From: DASUHT01 sp038230835
GTDB taxonomy: Bacteria > Actinomycetota > Thermoleophilia > Gaiellales > JAICJC01
Length of the DNA stretch: 51,671 bases
Direction of reading: 5' to 3'
Assembly (NCBI GenBank): GCA_038230835.1
Contig: JBBRMM010000022.1
Coordinates: 1-51,671 of the forward strand
The position numbers and the translations under genes were made by a program. The notes beneath the pieces were generated by a model. The model saw nothing but the letters and a program-made list of their open reading frames with translations, was not told the DNA's origin and ran no database searches. Shown piece after piece: positions 26,539-34,963 of this stretch; positions within the stretch are counted from its first letter, which is position 1; each line of letters opens with the position of its first letter.

Positions 26539-27954
26539 ATGTGCGGCGTCTTCGGCATCTACGACCCGGTCGGCGCTCCCGATCGCGACGTCGCACGGCT
26601 GACCTTCTTCGGGCTCTACGCGCTCCAGCACCGCGGCCAGGAGAGCGCCGGCATCGCCGTCTCGGATGGACGGCGGGTGACCGCCATGAAGGACATGGGA
26701 CTGGTCAGCCAGGTCTTCGACGAGCCCAAGCTGTCGGCGCTCCCGGGCCGCATCGCGATCGGTCACGCGCGTTACTCGACCACCGGATCGACGGTGTGGC
26801 AGAACGCCCAGCCGGTCGTCCGCCACGCGCACGGCCGGACCGTGGCGCTCGGTCACAACGGCAATCTGACCAACACCAGCGAGCTGCGCGACGAGCTGCG
26901 CGCGCAGGGCGTGAAGCTGCAGTCGAGCTCCGACACCGAGGCGATCGCGGCGCTGATCGCCCAGCACCCGTCGGGCGACCTCGAGCAGGCCATCTCCGAC
27001 ACCATGGGCCGGATCGAGGGAGCGTTTGCGGCGGTCGTCCTGACCGAGACCGCGGTTGCCGGCTTCCGCGACCCGGACGGCATCCGGCCGCTGGTCGTCG
27101 GCCGCCTGGGCGACGCCTGGGTACTGGCGTCCGAGACCTGCGCACTGGACATCATCGGCGCCACCGTGGAGCGCGAGCTGGAGCCTGGCGAACTGGTCGT
27201 GATCGACGAGCGCGGCGCTCGCTACCGCCAGCCGGTGGGCCGCAACGGGGGGTCGCTGTGCATCTTCGAGTTCATCTACTTCGCCCGCCCCGACTCCACG
27301 CTGCAGGGATCCGGCCTGCACGATGCCCGCCGGCGGATGGGCGAGCGGCTGGCCGACGAGGCTCCCGCGGACGCCGACATCGTGATCCCGGTGCCCGACT
27401 CGGGCACCCCGGCCGCGATCGGCTATGCGCGCCGCAGCGGGATCCCGTTCGGGGAGGGGCTGGTCAAGAACCGCTACGTCGGGCGCACCTTCATCCAGCC
27501 CGACCAGGCCATGCGCGAGCGAGGAGTGAAACTCAAGTTCAACGCCCTTCGCTCCGAGCTCGAGGGGAAGCGGGTGGTGGTGGTCGACGACTCGATCGTG
27601 CGCGGATCGACCACCCGCAAGCTGGTCGCGATGCTGAAAGAGGCGGGCGCCGCTGAGGTGCACCTGCGGATCTCGTCGCCTCCGATCATCTCGCCCTGCT
27701 TCTACGGCATCGACATGGCCGACCAGGACGAACTGATCGCCGCCGGGCGTAATGTCGACCAGGTACGCGAGCGGCTGGGTGCGACCTCGCTCGCCTACCT
27801 CTCGCTGGAGGGGTTGCAGGACGCCACCGGGCACCCTGCAGAGGTTTTCTGCCGGGCCTGCCTGACAGGGGACTACCCGACCAAGATCCCGGACGACCTG
27901 GCCAAGGCCAAGCTGCGTTTCGAACGTCCGCCGGTTGCGGTCGAGATTCGATGA
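26539..27954 (+). CDS. purF: Amidophosphoribosyltransferase
   Basis: A 471-residue enzyme for the first committed purine step (PRPP to phosphoribosylamine). It starts MCGVFGIYDPVG, so Cys2 is exposed by Met removal with no longer propeptide. The PRPP motif VVVVDDSIVRGSTTRK is near residue 355. Cysteines in CIFEFIYFARPDS, PCFYGID and CRACLTGDYP match the B. subtilis-type enzyme that carries a [4Fe-4S] cluster. It directly abuts purL and overlaps purM by 4 bases. Confidence 0.96.
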   Translation: MCGVFGIYDPVGAPDRDVARLTFFGLYALQHRGQESAGIAVSDGRRVTAMKDMGLVSQVFDEPKLSALPGRIAIGHARYSTTGSTVWQNAQPVVRHAHGRTVALGHNGNLTNTSELRDELRAQGVKLQSSSDTEAIAALIAQHPSGDLEQAISDTMGRIEGAFAAVVLTETAVAGFRDPDGIRPLVVGRLGDAWVLASETCALDIIGATVERELEPGELVVIDERGARYRQPVGRNGGSLCIFEFIYFARPDSTLQGSGLHDARRRMGERLADEAPADADIVIPVPDSGTPAAIGYARRSGIPFGEGLVKNRYVGRTFIQPDQAMRERGVKLKFNALRSELEGKRVVVVDDSIVRGSTTRKLVAMLKEAGAAEVHLRISSPPIISPCFYGIDMADQDELIAAGRNVDQVRERLGATSLAYLSLEGLQDATGHPAEVFCRACLTGDYPTKIPDDLAKAKLRFERPPVAVEIR

Positions 27955-28976
27955 CCGACCCTGATCCCCTGACGTACGCCGACGCGGGCGTCAGTCTCGC
28001 GGCCGCCGAAACCGTGGTCGAGCGGATCAAGGCCGCCGTCGCGTCCACGCACGACCGGCAGGTGCTCGACGGTCACGGCGGATTCGCCGGCCTCTTCGCG
28101 CCAAGCGTCGGCGACCCGATGCTCGCCGCAGGCTGCGACGGCGTCGGCACGAAGATCCTGCTCGGGCAGGCCGCCGGGAGGCTGCACGGGCTGGGCGTCG
28201 ATCTGGTCGCGATGAGCGTGAACGACGTGATCACCAGCGGCGCCCGCCCGGCCCTGTTCATGGACGTCATCACCTGCGGGCGGATCGTCCCCGAGCGGAT
28301 CGCTGAGCTGGTGGAGGGGGTTGCGGAGGGGTGCAGGCAAGCCCGCTGTGCCCTGCTGGGAGGCGAGACCGCGGAGCACCCGGACATGATGCAACCGGAC
28401 GAGTTCGACATGGCCGGCTTCTGCGTCGCGATCGCCGAGCGCCGTGAGCTGGTATCGGGCGCACGGATCGCCGAGGGCGATCGCGTCGTGGCGCTGCCGT
28501 CCAGCGGCCCGCACTCCAACGGCTACTCGCTGGTGCGGAGGCTGATCGAGCGCGCGGGCATCGGACTGGACGACACCCCTGCCGAGCTCGAGGGCGCCAG
28601 CGTCGCCGATGCCCTGCTCGCGCCCACCCGCATCTACGCCGCCGCGGTCAGGGAACTGACGCGCACGGTGGACGTGCACGCGATGGCGCATATCACCGGC
28701 GGGGGGATCGCGGGCAACCTGACGCGCCAATTCCCGGCTGGGCTGGGGGTTCGGATCGACCTGGCGAGCTGGATGCGGCCGGCGGTGTTCGGGTGGCTGG
28801 CGTCACTCGGCGTCGAGGAGGACGAGATGCGGCGGGTGTTCAATCTCGGCATCGGATTCGCTGCTGTCGTCGCGGAGGCTGACGCCGACGCCGCGTGCCG
28901 CGCGCTCGAGCGCGCCGAATGTCCGGCCTGGGTCGCGGGCACCGTGGTGGCCGGCGACGGGGTCGAGTTCCACTGA
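27951..28976 (+). CDS. purM: Phosphoribosylformylglycinamidine cyclo-ligase
   Basis: A 341-residue AIR synthetase, related to PurL in fold. Marks: YADAGVSLAAAETVVERIK, GCDGVGTKILLGQ, AMSVNDVITSGARPALFMD, LLGGETAEHPDMM, and SSGPHSNGYSLVRRL, with AHITGGGIAGNL further on. Length is normal. The ATG overlaps the purF stop (ATGA). Its own stop overlaps the likely CTG start of purN. Confidence 0.96.
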   Translation: MTDPDPLTYADAGVSLAAAETVVERIKAAVASTHDRQVLDGHGGFAGLFAPSVGDPMLAAGCDGVGTKILLGQAAGRLHGLGVDLVAMSVNDVITSGARPALFMDVITCGRIVPERIAELVEGVAEGCRQARCALLGGETAEHPDMMQPDEFDMAGFCVAIAERRELVSGARIAEGDRVVALPSSGPHSNGYSLVRRLIERAGIGLDDTPAELEGASVADALLAPTRIYAAAVRELTRTVDVHAMAHITGGGIAGNLTRQFPAGLGVRIDLASWMRPAVFGWLASLGVEEDEMRRVFNLGIGFAAVVAEADADAACRALERAECPAWVAGTVVAGDGVEFH

Positions 28977-29515
28977 GGGTCGGTGTACTCATATCCGGGA
29001 ACGGCGGGAACCTGCAGGCCCTGATCGACGACCCTGCGATCGAGGTGGTGTGCGTCGTCTCGAGCCGGGCCGACGCCTACGGCCTGGAGCGCGCCCGGAA
29101 CGCCTGCCTGCCCGAGCTCGCCGCCATCGACGAGTCTGCAACCGTGGCGTTCCTCGAGCGGCACCAGGTCGATCTGGTGGCGCTGGCCGGCTACATGCAG
29201 ATCCTCTCGCCGTCGTTCGTGGACCGGTACTCGGGCCGAATCCTGAACGTCCACCCGTCGCTTCTGCCGGCGTTTCCCGGCCGCACCGCGATCGCCGACG
29301 CGCTCGCCCACGGGGTCCGTGTGACCGGAGTGACGGTGCACCTGATCGACCGCGACCATCCGCAGGTGGACACCGGGCCGATCCTTCTGCAGGAGGCGGT
29401 GGAGGTTCCGTATGATGACGACGCCGTGGAGCTCGAACGCCGCATTCATGAGGTCGAACACCGGCTGCTGCCGCGCGCCGTGCGGGAGTTCGGACGCCTG
29501 GCGGGCGAACGGTGA
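28973..29515 (+). CDS. purN: Phosphoribosylglycinamide formyltransferase
   Basis: A GAR transformylase using 10-formyl-tetrahydrofolate. Homology begins RVGVLISGNGGNLQALIDD and continues to LAGYMQILSPSFVDRYSGR, the catalytic Asn-His in ILNVHPSLLPAFPG, and VDTGPILLQEAV. The start is unusual: no ATG, GTG or TTG fits. CTG at 28973 overlaps the purM TGA (CTGA) and gives about 180 residues. The alternative ATG at 28919 would add 18 mostly basic residues inside purM. The 3' end overlaps purH (GTGA). Confidence 0.92.
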   Translation: MRVGVLISGNGGNLQALIDDPAIEVVCVVSSRADAYGLERARNACLPELAAIDESATVAFLERHQVDLVALAGYMQILSPSFVDRYSGRILNVHPSLLPAFPGRTAIADALAHGVRVTGVTVHLIDRDHPQVDTGPILLQEAVEVPYDDDAVELERRIHEVEHRLLPRAVREFGRLAGER

Positions 29516-31050
29516 AGGTCCGCCGCGCGCTGGTCTCGGTCAGCGACAAGAACGGGCTGTCGAGCTTCGCCCAGGGCCTGCACGAACTCGGCGTGGAGCT
29601 GCTCTCCACATCGGGGACGGCGGCATTTTTGGAGGACGCCGGGGTGCCGGTGACGAGGGTCGAGCAGCTGACCGGGTCGGCCGAGCTCCTGGACGGCCGG
29701 GTCAAGACCCTGCACCCGACGATCCACGCCGGCATCCTCGCCCGGCGTGACCACGCCGAGGACATGGCGTCGCTGGCCGCGGAGGGGATCGAGCCGATCG
29801 ACCTGGTGGTGTGCAACCTGTACCCGTTCCGCTCGGTGGCCGCCCGTCGCGGCGTGCCCGAGGCCGAGGTGATCGCCAACATCGACATCGGCGGGCCGAC
29901 CATGGTGCGCGCCGCCGCCAAGAACTTCCACTCGGTGGCGGTGGTCACCGACCCGGAGCGATACGGATTCTTGCTGGACGAGATGCGCGCCGCCGACAGC
30001 GGTCTATCGTTGGAGACGCGCCGCGAACTGGCGTCCGAGGCGTTCAGCCACACCGCGTCCTACGATGCGGCGATCGCCGGCTGGTTCACCGACACCGAGC
30101 CGTTCCCCGACCGGCTGGCGCTCGACTTCGTCAAGGTCACCGACCTCGCCTACGGCGAGAACCCGCACCAGCGGGCGGCCTTCTACCGCGACGCAGGCGC
30201 CCGGCGCAATCTGCTGTCTCGAGTCGAGCAGGTCGGCGGGCGCCGGCTCTCGTTCAACAACCTGGGTGACCTGCAGGCTGCGCGCACCATCGTGGCTGCC
30301 TTCCAGGTGCCCGCCTGCGCGATCATCAAGCACGGCATCCCGGCCGGCGTTGCAGTGGGGACGCAGGCCCTGGAGGCGTACGAGCGAGCGCTGGAGTGCG
30401 ACCGCACCTCCGCCTTCGGCTCGGTGATCGCATTCAACCGCCCGGTCACCGCCGCTCTGGCCGACAAGCTCTCGGAGCTGTTCGTGGAGGTGCTGTTCGC
30501 TCCCGGCTTCGACGAGCCGGCTGTGGAGATCCTTCGCCGCAAGCCCGACCTTCGGATCCTCGACGACCGCGAACGGCGCAAGGTGTCACCGGGCGAGCGC
30601 GACATGCGCCGGGTGCTGGGCGGCCTTCTGATCCAGGATCGCGACAACGAGCTGGACGACCGCGAGGACATGCAGGTCGTGAGCGCGGTGCCGCCCACCA
30701 AGCGGCAATGGGACGACCTGCTGTTCGCCTGGAGGGTGGCGCACTATGTGCGCTCGAACGCCATCGTGCTGGCGTCAGGCCTGGCCACCGTCGGGATCGG
30801 CGCCGGCCAGGTCAGCCGGGTGGACGCGGTCACAAACGCGGTCGAGAAAGCCGGGGCGGCCGCGGCCGGATCGGTGATGGCATCGGACGCGTTCTTTCCG
30901 TTTGCCGACGGGCCCAACACCGCCTTCGCAGCGGGCGTCGCAGCGGTCATCCAGCCCGGTGGGTCAAAGCGCGACGAGGAGGTGATCGCCGCCGTGGATG
31001 CCGCCGGGGTGGCGATGGTGTTCACCCACCGGCGGCATTTCCTGCACTAA
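29512..31050 (+). CDS. purH: Bifunctional AICAR transformylase/IMP cyclohydrolase
   Basis: A 512-residue enzyme for the last two steps to IMP, using 10-formyl-tetrahydrofolate. The N-terminal MGS-like cyclohydrolase shows VSVSDKNGL, LLSTSGTAAFL and KTLHPTIHAGIL. The transformylase keeps the catalytic Lys-His in IIKHGIPAGVA, where most homologues read KHxNPxG, so the Asn is Ile here. It ends HRRHFLH, as usual. GTG start overlapping purN. It ends the purine run and is followed by a structured inverted repeat. Confidence 0.95.
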   Translation: MKVRRALVSVSDKNGLSSFAQGLHELGVELLSTSGTAAFLEDAGVPVTRVEQLTGSAELLDGRVKTLHPTIHAGILARRDHAEDMASLAAEGIEPIDLVVCNLYPFRSVAARRGVPEAEVIANIDIGGPTMVRAAAKNFHSVAVVTDPERYGFLLDEMRAADSGLSLETRRELASEAFSHTASYDAAIAGWFTDTEPFPDRLALDFVKVTDLAYGENPHQRAAFYRDAGARRNLLSRVEQVGGRRLSFNNLGDLQAARTIVAAFQVPACAIIKHGIPAGVAVGTQALEAYERALECDRTSAFGSVIAFNRPVTAALADKLSELFVEVLFAPGFDEPAVEILRRKPDLRILDDRERRKVSPGERDMRRVLGGLLIQDRDNELDDREDMQVVSAVPPTKRQWDDLLFAWRVAHYVRSNAIVLASGLATVGIGAGQVSRVDAVTNAVEKAGAAAAGSVMASDAFFPFADGPNTAFAAGVAAVIQPGGSKRDEEVIAAVDAAGVAMVFTHRRHFLH

Positions 31051-31053
31051 GAA

Positions 31054-31173
31054 CCTATCCCGGTAGGTCGCGTGGATGGCTCGCGAGTGGCAGCGCGAGC
31101 TATGGCGTGCCGGGACGGTGCGCCAGGGCGACGCGATGACGCCGCGAGACGCCGCGTGCCCTACCGGGATAGG
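31054..31173. repeat. Cloverleaf-like inverted-repeat element between convergent genes
   Basis: A perfect 14-base inverted repeat (CCTATCCCGGTAGG at 31054-31067; complement at 31160-31173) encloses about 92 bases. Those hold further hairpins: GCTCGCG/CGCGAGC (31079-31085 with 31094-31100) and TGGCG/CGCCA (31103-31107 with 31121-31125). The right arm contains the stop codon of the reversed glycosyltransferase gene. It may be a bidirectional terminator, a structured RNA or a miniature mobile repeat. Confidence 0.6.
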
Positions 31174-32207
31174 CTCGAAAGGCGGCGCTCGACCAGCCGC
31201 TCGTAGGCCCGTTCGTAGTCGGCCACCATGCGGGATGCCGAGAACCGCTGTTCGGCGTCGGCGCGGACCCCCGCCCGGTCGAGCGCGATCGTCGCCTCGA
31301 CCCGTGCGATCAGCTCCTCGGTCGTGTCCTCCACAGCGCCCGAGACGCCGTCGATCACCACCTCGGGGACGGCACCCAGTGAGGTGGCGAGCACCGGGGT
31401 GCCGCACGCCATCGACTCCGCCATCACAAGGCCGAACGGCTCGGGCCACTGCACCGGGAACACCGTCGCGACCGCCCGCTGCAGCAGCTGCACCTTCTCG
31501 TCGTGGGTGACCTCGCCCAGGTACTCGATGTCGCCTCCGAGATGGGGCCGCACGTGCCGCTCGAAGTGCTCACGCTCCTCCGGATCGTGCATCTTGCCGG
31601 CCAGCTTCAGCGGCAGCCCGACGGCCTGGGCCAGCGCCACCGCGTTGTGGGCGCCCTTGTCGGGCGACATGCGGCCCAGAAACAGCAGGTAGCCGTCGTT
31701 GCCGGCATCGAACGGGTACTGGTCGATGTTGATCGCGTTGTACACGTTGGCCAGCCAGTTCAGCCCGGGATGCGGGGAGCGCTGGTTCATCGACAGGGAG
31801 ATCAGCCCGACCGACGGCGCCACGGCGCTGATCTGGGCGTACACACGGCCCGGCTCGCCGGTCAGCGGCCCGTGCACGGTGTGACAGACCGGAGTCGCCA
31901 CCGTGGCGCCGAGCGCGCAGCCCAGGGGGCCCGAGTGGTCATGGATGACGTCGAACTCGGCCGCGTCCTCGTAGCAGGTCAGTGCATGGTGCAGATCGGG
32001 CAGCGACATCCCGATCCGGTAGCTGGGCGGAGCATCGTAACTGGTGACCAGGCGGGCCTTGGTCTGCGACTCCCCGGCCGCGTACAGGGTCACCTGGTGA
32101 CCTCGATCGACGAGCCCGTCGGCCAGGATCGCGACCACCCACTCGATGCCGCCGTAGCGGGTCGGCGGCACCGCGAACCACGCCGGAGCGAGCAGCGCGA
32201 TTCTCAC
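31161..32207 (-). CDS. GT4-family glycosyltransferase
   Basis: A 348-residue GT-B enzyme. The N-terminus RIALLAPAWFAVPPTRYGGI, with its glycine-rich loop, and the donor-site motif PFGLVMAESMACGTPVLA (EX7E type) are typical of family 4. FLGRMSPDKGAHNAVALA begins the C-terminal domain. The GTG start at 32207 overlaps the stop of the DUF3052-like gene (GTGA), so the two are probably one operon; the open frame extends upstream but without homology. Acceptor and sugar are unknown. Confidence 0.88.
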   Translation of the reverse strand: MRIALLAPAWFAVPPTRYGGIEWVVAILADGLVDRGHQVTLYAAGESQTKARLVTSYDAPPSYRIGMSLPDLHHALTCYEDAAEFDVIHDHSGPLGCALGATVATPVCHTVHGPLTGEPGRVYAQISAVAPSVGLISLSMNQRSPHPGLNWLANVYNAINIDQYPFDAGNDGYLLFLGRMSPDKGAHNAVALAQAVGLPLKLAGKMHDPEEREHFERHVRPHLGGDIEYLGEVTHDEKVQLLQRAVATVFPVQWPEPFGLVMAESMACGTPVLATSLGAVPEVVIDGVSGAVEDTTEELIARVEATIALDRAGVRADAEQRFSASRMVADYERAYERLVERRLSSLSR

Positions 32208-32809
32208 CGCCGGGCCACCGGAATCACGAACTTCTCGGCGGTGTGCGTGTCGGAGAAACGCACCACCTTCACGTCCACCAGGCCGGCGGCCTTGCCGGCG
32301 GTCATCACGTCGGCCTCCGTCAGATCGCGGCGCCCCTTGCGGCGCAGCGTCCACACCGCCCCGTCGCGGGCGATGCGGGCGACGTGCGTCCCCAGCCGGT
32401 CGAGGTCGAGCGCGGTCTCCACGGCGACGAAGAGGTGATCGACGGCGACCTCGCGGGCCCCGACCAGATCGGCGTCGCACTCTCGCAGCCGGCGCTCGAA
32501 TTCGGGGTCGTCGACGCCCACCAAGGCGACCCGCTGGCCGGGCTTCACGCCCAGCTTGTCGACCACCGTCTTGGGGTGCAGGATCGCCTGTGCCCAGCGC
32601 TCGGCCCGGTCACCGACCACCAGTTCCGACCGTCCGGCGGGGTGTTCAACGATCAGCACACCTCCGGCGGCGGTGACCGACGTCATCTCCCCGTAGCGGA
32701 TCCGCAGACGACCCTCGCCCCGGAAGACCAGCTCGTCGGTGTCGAGGTGCGCGCGACCGGACAGCTCCCGGCCGCCGTCTCGTAAAACACATTGCACCTC
32801 CTGTCCCAT
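32204..32809 (-). CDS. DUF3052-like protein
   Basis: A 201-residue protein in two parts. The first 75 residues are beta-rich (ELSGRAHLDTDELVFRGEGR). The remainder resembles DUF3052: LGVKPGQRVALVGVDDPEF, ALDLDRLGTHVARIARDGAVW, then TLRRKGRRDLTEADVM and AGLVDVKVVRFSDTHTAEKF. The fold resembles a compact Rossmann-like domain of unknown role. ATG 32809 is preferred to the upstream extension because a TACAAT box lies 6 bases before it. The downstream glycosyltransferase overlaps by 4 bases. Function unknown. Confidence 0.7.
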   Translation of the reverse strand: MGQEVQCVLRDGGRELSGRAHLDTDELVFRGEGRLRIRYGEMTSVTAAGGVLIVEHPAGRSELVVGDRAERWAQAILHPKTVVDKLGVKPGQRVALVGVDDPEFERRLRECDADLVGAREVAVDHLFVAVETALDLDRLGTHVARIARDGAVWTLRRKGRRDLTEADVMTAGKAAGLVDVKVVRFSDTHTAEKFVIPVARR

Positions 32810-32815
32810 CACCCG

Positions 32816-32842
32816 ATTGTATGCGCCCGTGGCCGGTAGGAT
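32816..32842. promoter_or_regulatory. Divergent -10 boxes between DUF3052-like gene and YbjQ operon
   Basis: On the minus strand TACAAT (32821-32816) lies 6 bases before the ATG at 32809, a classic leaderless arrangement. On the plus strand TAGGAT (32837-32842) lies 10 bases before the ATG at 32853. Only 43 bases separate the two genes, so the promoters overlap and may compete. Confidence 0.55.
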
Positions 32843-32852
32843 TCGCGCCTGC

Positions 32853-33236
32853 ATGGATGAGCTCGACTTCGACCTGCTGACCGCCTCGCTGCGAGCCGAC
32901 GCCGGTGACCTGAAGGCGTTCGCCGAGGCCCTGGCCGTCAAGCTCGAACAGTCGCTGCCGGGCCGCACCCGAGTGGAACGCCGCGGCGACGGGCTGTTCG
33001 CGCGCACCAAGCGCGTGCGCGGGATCGCGGTGGACACCGGCGAGGTCGTCTACCGGCTGGACGTGGACGGCGCACTGCTCGAGCCGTGCAGGCTCCGCGA
33101 GGTGCGCGGGATCGTGCTCAAGACCGAGCCGCTGAGCCTGGACGAGTGGATCGTCGAGCTGTCGCGCGAGCTGACCGCGCTCGCCGCCACCAGCGAGCGC
33201 GAGCGGCAGGCGCTGCAGCGGATGCTCGAGGGCTGA
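32853..33236 (+). CDS. Small conserved-looking protein, first gene of YbjQ operon
   Basis: A 127-residue soluble protein that I do not recognise. It begins with an acidic helix (MDELDFDLLTASLRAD), has a middle beta-like part (VERRGDGLFARTKRVRG, VVYRLDVDGALLE), and ends with a long helix (DEWIVELSRELTAL ... RQALQRMLEG). The ATG fits a -10 box 10 bases upstream. It overlaps the first YbjQ-like gene by one base (TGATG), so it is probably co-translated and may be a partner of the YbjQ proteins. Confidence 0.7.
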   Translation: MDELDFDLLTASLRADAGDLKAFAEALAVKLEQSLPGRTRVERRGDGLFARTKRVRGIAVDTGEVVYRLDVDGALLEPCRLREVRGIVLKTEPLSLDEWIVELSRELTALAATSERERQALQRMLEG

Positions 33237-34120
33237 TGGGACTCTTCCGCCGCGGCCCGTCGCCATCTGACGCCGATCGCCGTCAGCTCGCCGAGGACGT
33301 CGAGCGGATCGCCAAGGGTGGCATCCCGCTGGCCGCAGAGCAGCGCCTGAGCGAGCTCACCGAGGGCGCGACCGCCTTTACTTCCGACCTGTCGGTGGAC
33401 GAGTTCGTGCTGGCGAAGAGCTGCGGGCTGGAGCCCGTCGCGCAGGTGATGGGGAGCTCGGTCTACCACGTGGGGTGGCAGTACCTGAACGCGGGCATCT
33501 GGGGTACGACCCAGGAGATCCGAGCTCTCACGGACGCCTACAACACGGCGCTTGCCCGCGCCGCCGACCGGCTGTCCCAGGAGGCGCAGCTGGCAGGGGC
33601 CGACGGGGTGGTTGGGGTGCGCGTGACGGCCGGGCGCTACGACTGGTCGAACGACCTGATCGAGTTCATGCTGATCGGAACCGCGGTGCGCGCGCCCGCC
33701 CTGCGCACGCCGGCCGGGCCGGCGCTGACCAACCTGTCCGGCCAGGACTGCTGGCTGCTGCTCACCCATGGGCACCGGCCGTGCGGACTGGTGGGCGCGA
33801 CCAGCGTCCAGTACGGGCCGCTCATGACCTGGGGCCAGTCGTTTCCGACCGGCAGCTGGGGCATGCTCGGAAACGTCGAGTACGCGGGCGCCACCCAGAC
33901 CTGGTACGCCGCCCGGCACGCCGTCATGGCGCGGCTCTCGCAGCGCTGCGCGGCGGTCGGTGCCGACGGCATGGTGGGCACGCAGTGGACGCAGCACGAG
34001 CGCCCCCAGGAGGCCAACGATCGGGTGGTCGGCGTCACCTACACCCTGCACGCCCTGGCCACGGCTATCGCCACCGGCAACACCCACCCGCAAGCCGTGA
34101 ACACCGTGCTTCCCATGTGA
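33236..34120 (+). CDS. Tandem YbjQ-like (DUF74/heavy-metal-binding domain) protein 1
   Basis: A 294-residue protein with two copies of a YbjQ-like unit. Copy 1 (about 40-160): FTSDLSVDEFVLAKSCGLEP, GSSVYHVGWQYL, then the helix ALARAADRLSQEAQLAGADG and VVGVRVTAGRYDW. Copy 2 (about 165-275): LTNLSGQDCWLLLTHGHRP, then ARLSQRCAAVGADGMVGTQW. YbjQ proteins are small oligomeric rings; the heavy-metal-binding label is old and weakly based. The start is coupled to the upstream gene. The next gene is a paralogue with the same layout. Confidence 0.75.
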   Translation: MGLFRRGPSPSDADRRQLAEDVERIAKGGIPLAAEQRLSELTEGATAFTSDLSVDEFVLAKSCGLEPVAQVMGSSVYHVGWQYLNAGIWGTTQEIRALTDAYNTALARAADRLSQEAQLAGADGVVGVRVTAGRYDWSNDLIEFMLIGTAVRAPALRTPAGPALTNLSGQDCWLLLTHGHRPCGLVGATSVQYGPLMTWGQSFPTGSWGMLGNVEYAGATQTWYAARHAVMARLSQRCAAVGADGMVGTQWTQHERPQEANDRVVGVTYTLHALATAIATGNTHPQAVNTVLPM

Positions 34121-34139
34121 ACGACCAAAGGACGACCGC

Positions 34140-34946
34140 ATGAGCTACGACCCGACATCGATGGAAGGCGTCCCCGAGGACGCGCGCGGCCGGCTGGCCC
34201 AGAACAAGGCCGGCCTGTTCACATCCGACCTTTCGGTCAACGAGTTCCTGCTCGTCAAGCAGGCCGGTTTCGACCCGCTGGGCCTGGTGGTCGGCAGCTC
34301 GATCTACCACATCGGCTACCAGCAGTCGAACTGGAACCAGAACCAGGAGATGGGCGTGCTCACCCAGGCCATGTACCACGCCCGCGAGCTGGCCATGACC
34401 CGGATGGAGGAGGAGGCCGACCAGCTCGGCGCAGACGGCATCGTCGGCGTGCGGCTCGAGGTGGGACGCTACGAGTGGGGCGCCGATCTCGCGGAGTTCA
34501 TCGCCATCGGCACGGCCGTCAAGCACCGCGAGGGCGAGTTGCACCGCGCTCCCAACGGCCGGCCCTTCACCTCCGACCTGTCGGGTCAGGACTTCTGGAC
34601 GCTGCTCGCCGCGGGCTACCGGCCGGTCGGCCTGTGCATGGGCAGCTGCGTGTACCACGTCGCCCACCAGGGGCTGCGCGGCTTCTTCTCGAAGATCGGC
34701 CAGAACGTCGAGATGGAGAACTTCACCCAGGCCCTGTACGACGCCCGCGAGCTGGCCATGCAGCGGATGCAGGCCGAGGCGGCGCAGGTGGAGGCCGAGG
34801 GGCTGGTGGGCGTGCAGATCCAGGAGCGCAGCCACGGCTGGGGCTCCCATGTGATCGAGTTCTTCGCCGTCGGCACCGCGGTCGTGCCGACCCGCGCCGA
34901 GCACACCATCGCGACACCCAGCCTGGTGCTGCCGCTGAACGGCTGA
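34140..34946 (+). CDS. Tandem YbjQ-like (DUF74/heavy-metal-binding domain) protein 2
   Basis: A 268-residue paralogue of the preceding protein, again with two YbjQ-like units. Copy 1: LFTSDLSVNEFLLVKQAGFD, VVGSSIYHIGYQQS, ARELAMTRMEEEADQLGADG, VGVRLEVGRYEWG. Copy 2: FTSDLSGQDFWTLLAAGYRP, MGSCVYHVAHQG, ARELAMQRMQAEAAQVEAEG, VGVQIQERSHGWG. The second copy keeps the family pattern better than in protein 1. Shine-Dalgarno AAAGGA at 34127-34132 is 7 bases from the ATG; the 19-base gap suggests one operon. Function unknown. Confidence 0.78.
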   Translation: MSYDPTSMEGVPEDARGRLAQNKAGLFTSDLSVNEFLLVKQAGFDPLGLVVGSSIYHIGYQQSNWNQNQEMGVLTQAMYHARELAMTRMEEEADQLGADGIVGVRLEVGRYEWGADLAEFIAIGTAVKHREGELHRAPNGRPFTSDLSGQDFWTLLAAGYRPVGLCMGSCVYHVAHQGLRGFFSKIGQNVEMENFTQALYDARELAMQRMQAEAAQVEAEGLVGVQIQERSHGWGSHVIEFFAVGTAVVPTRAEHTIATPSLVLPLNG

Positions 34947-34963
34947 CCCTCTCGACCTCGATT

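Noticed and set aside
24169..27834. Very long minus-strand open frame opposite purQ-purL-purF (1221 codons)
   Set aside because: Arises from high GC and codon bias on the other strand; the plus frames are clear purine enzymes and the antisense product has no family features.
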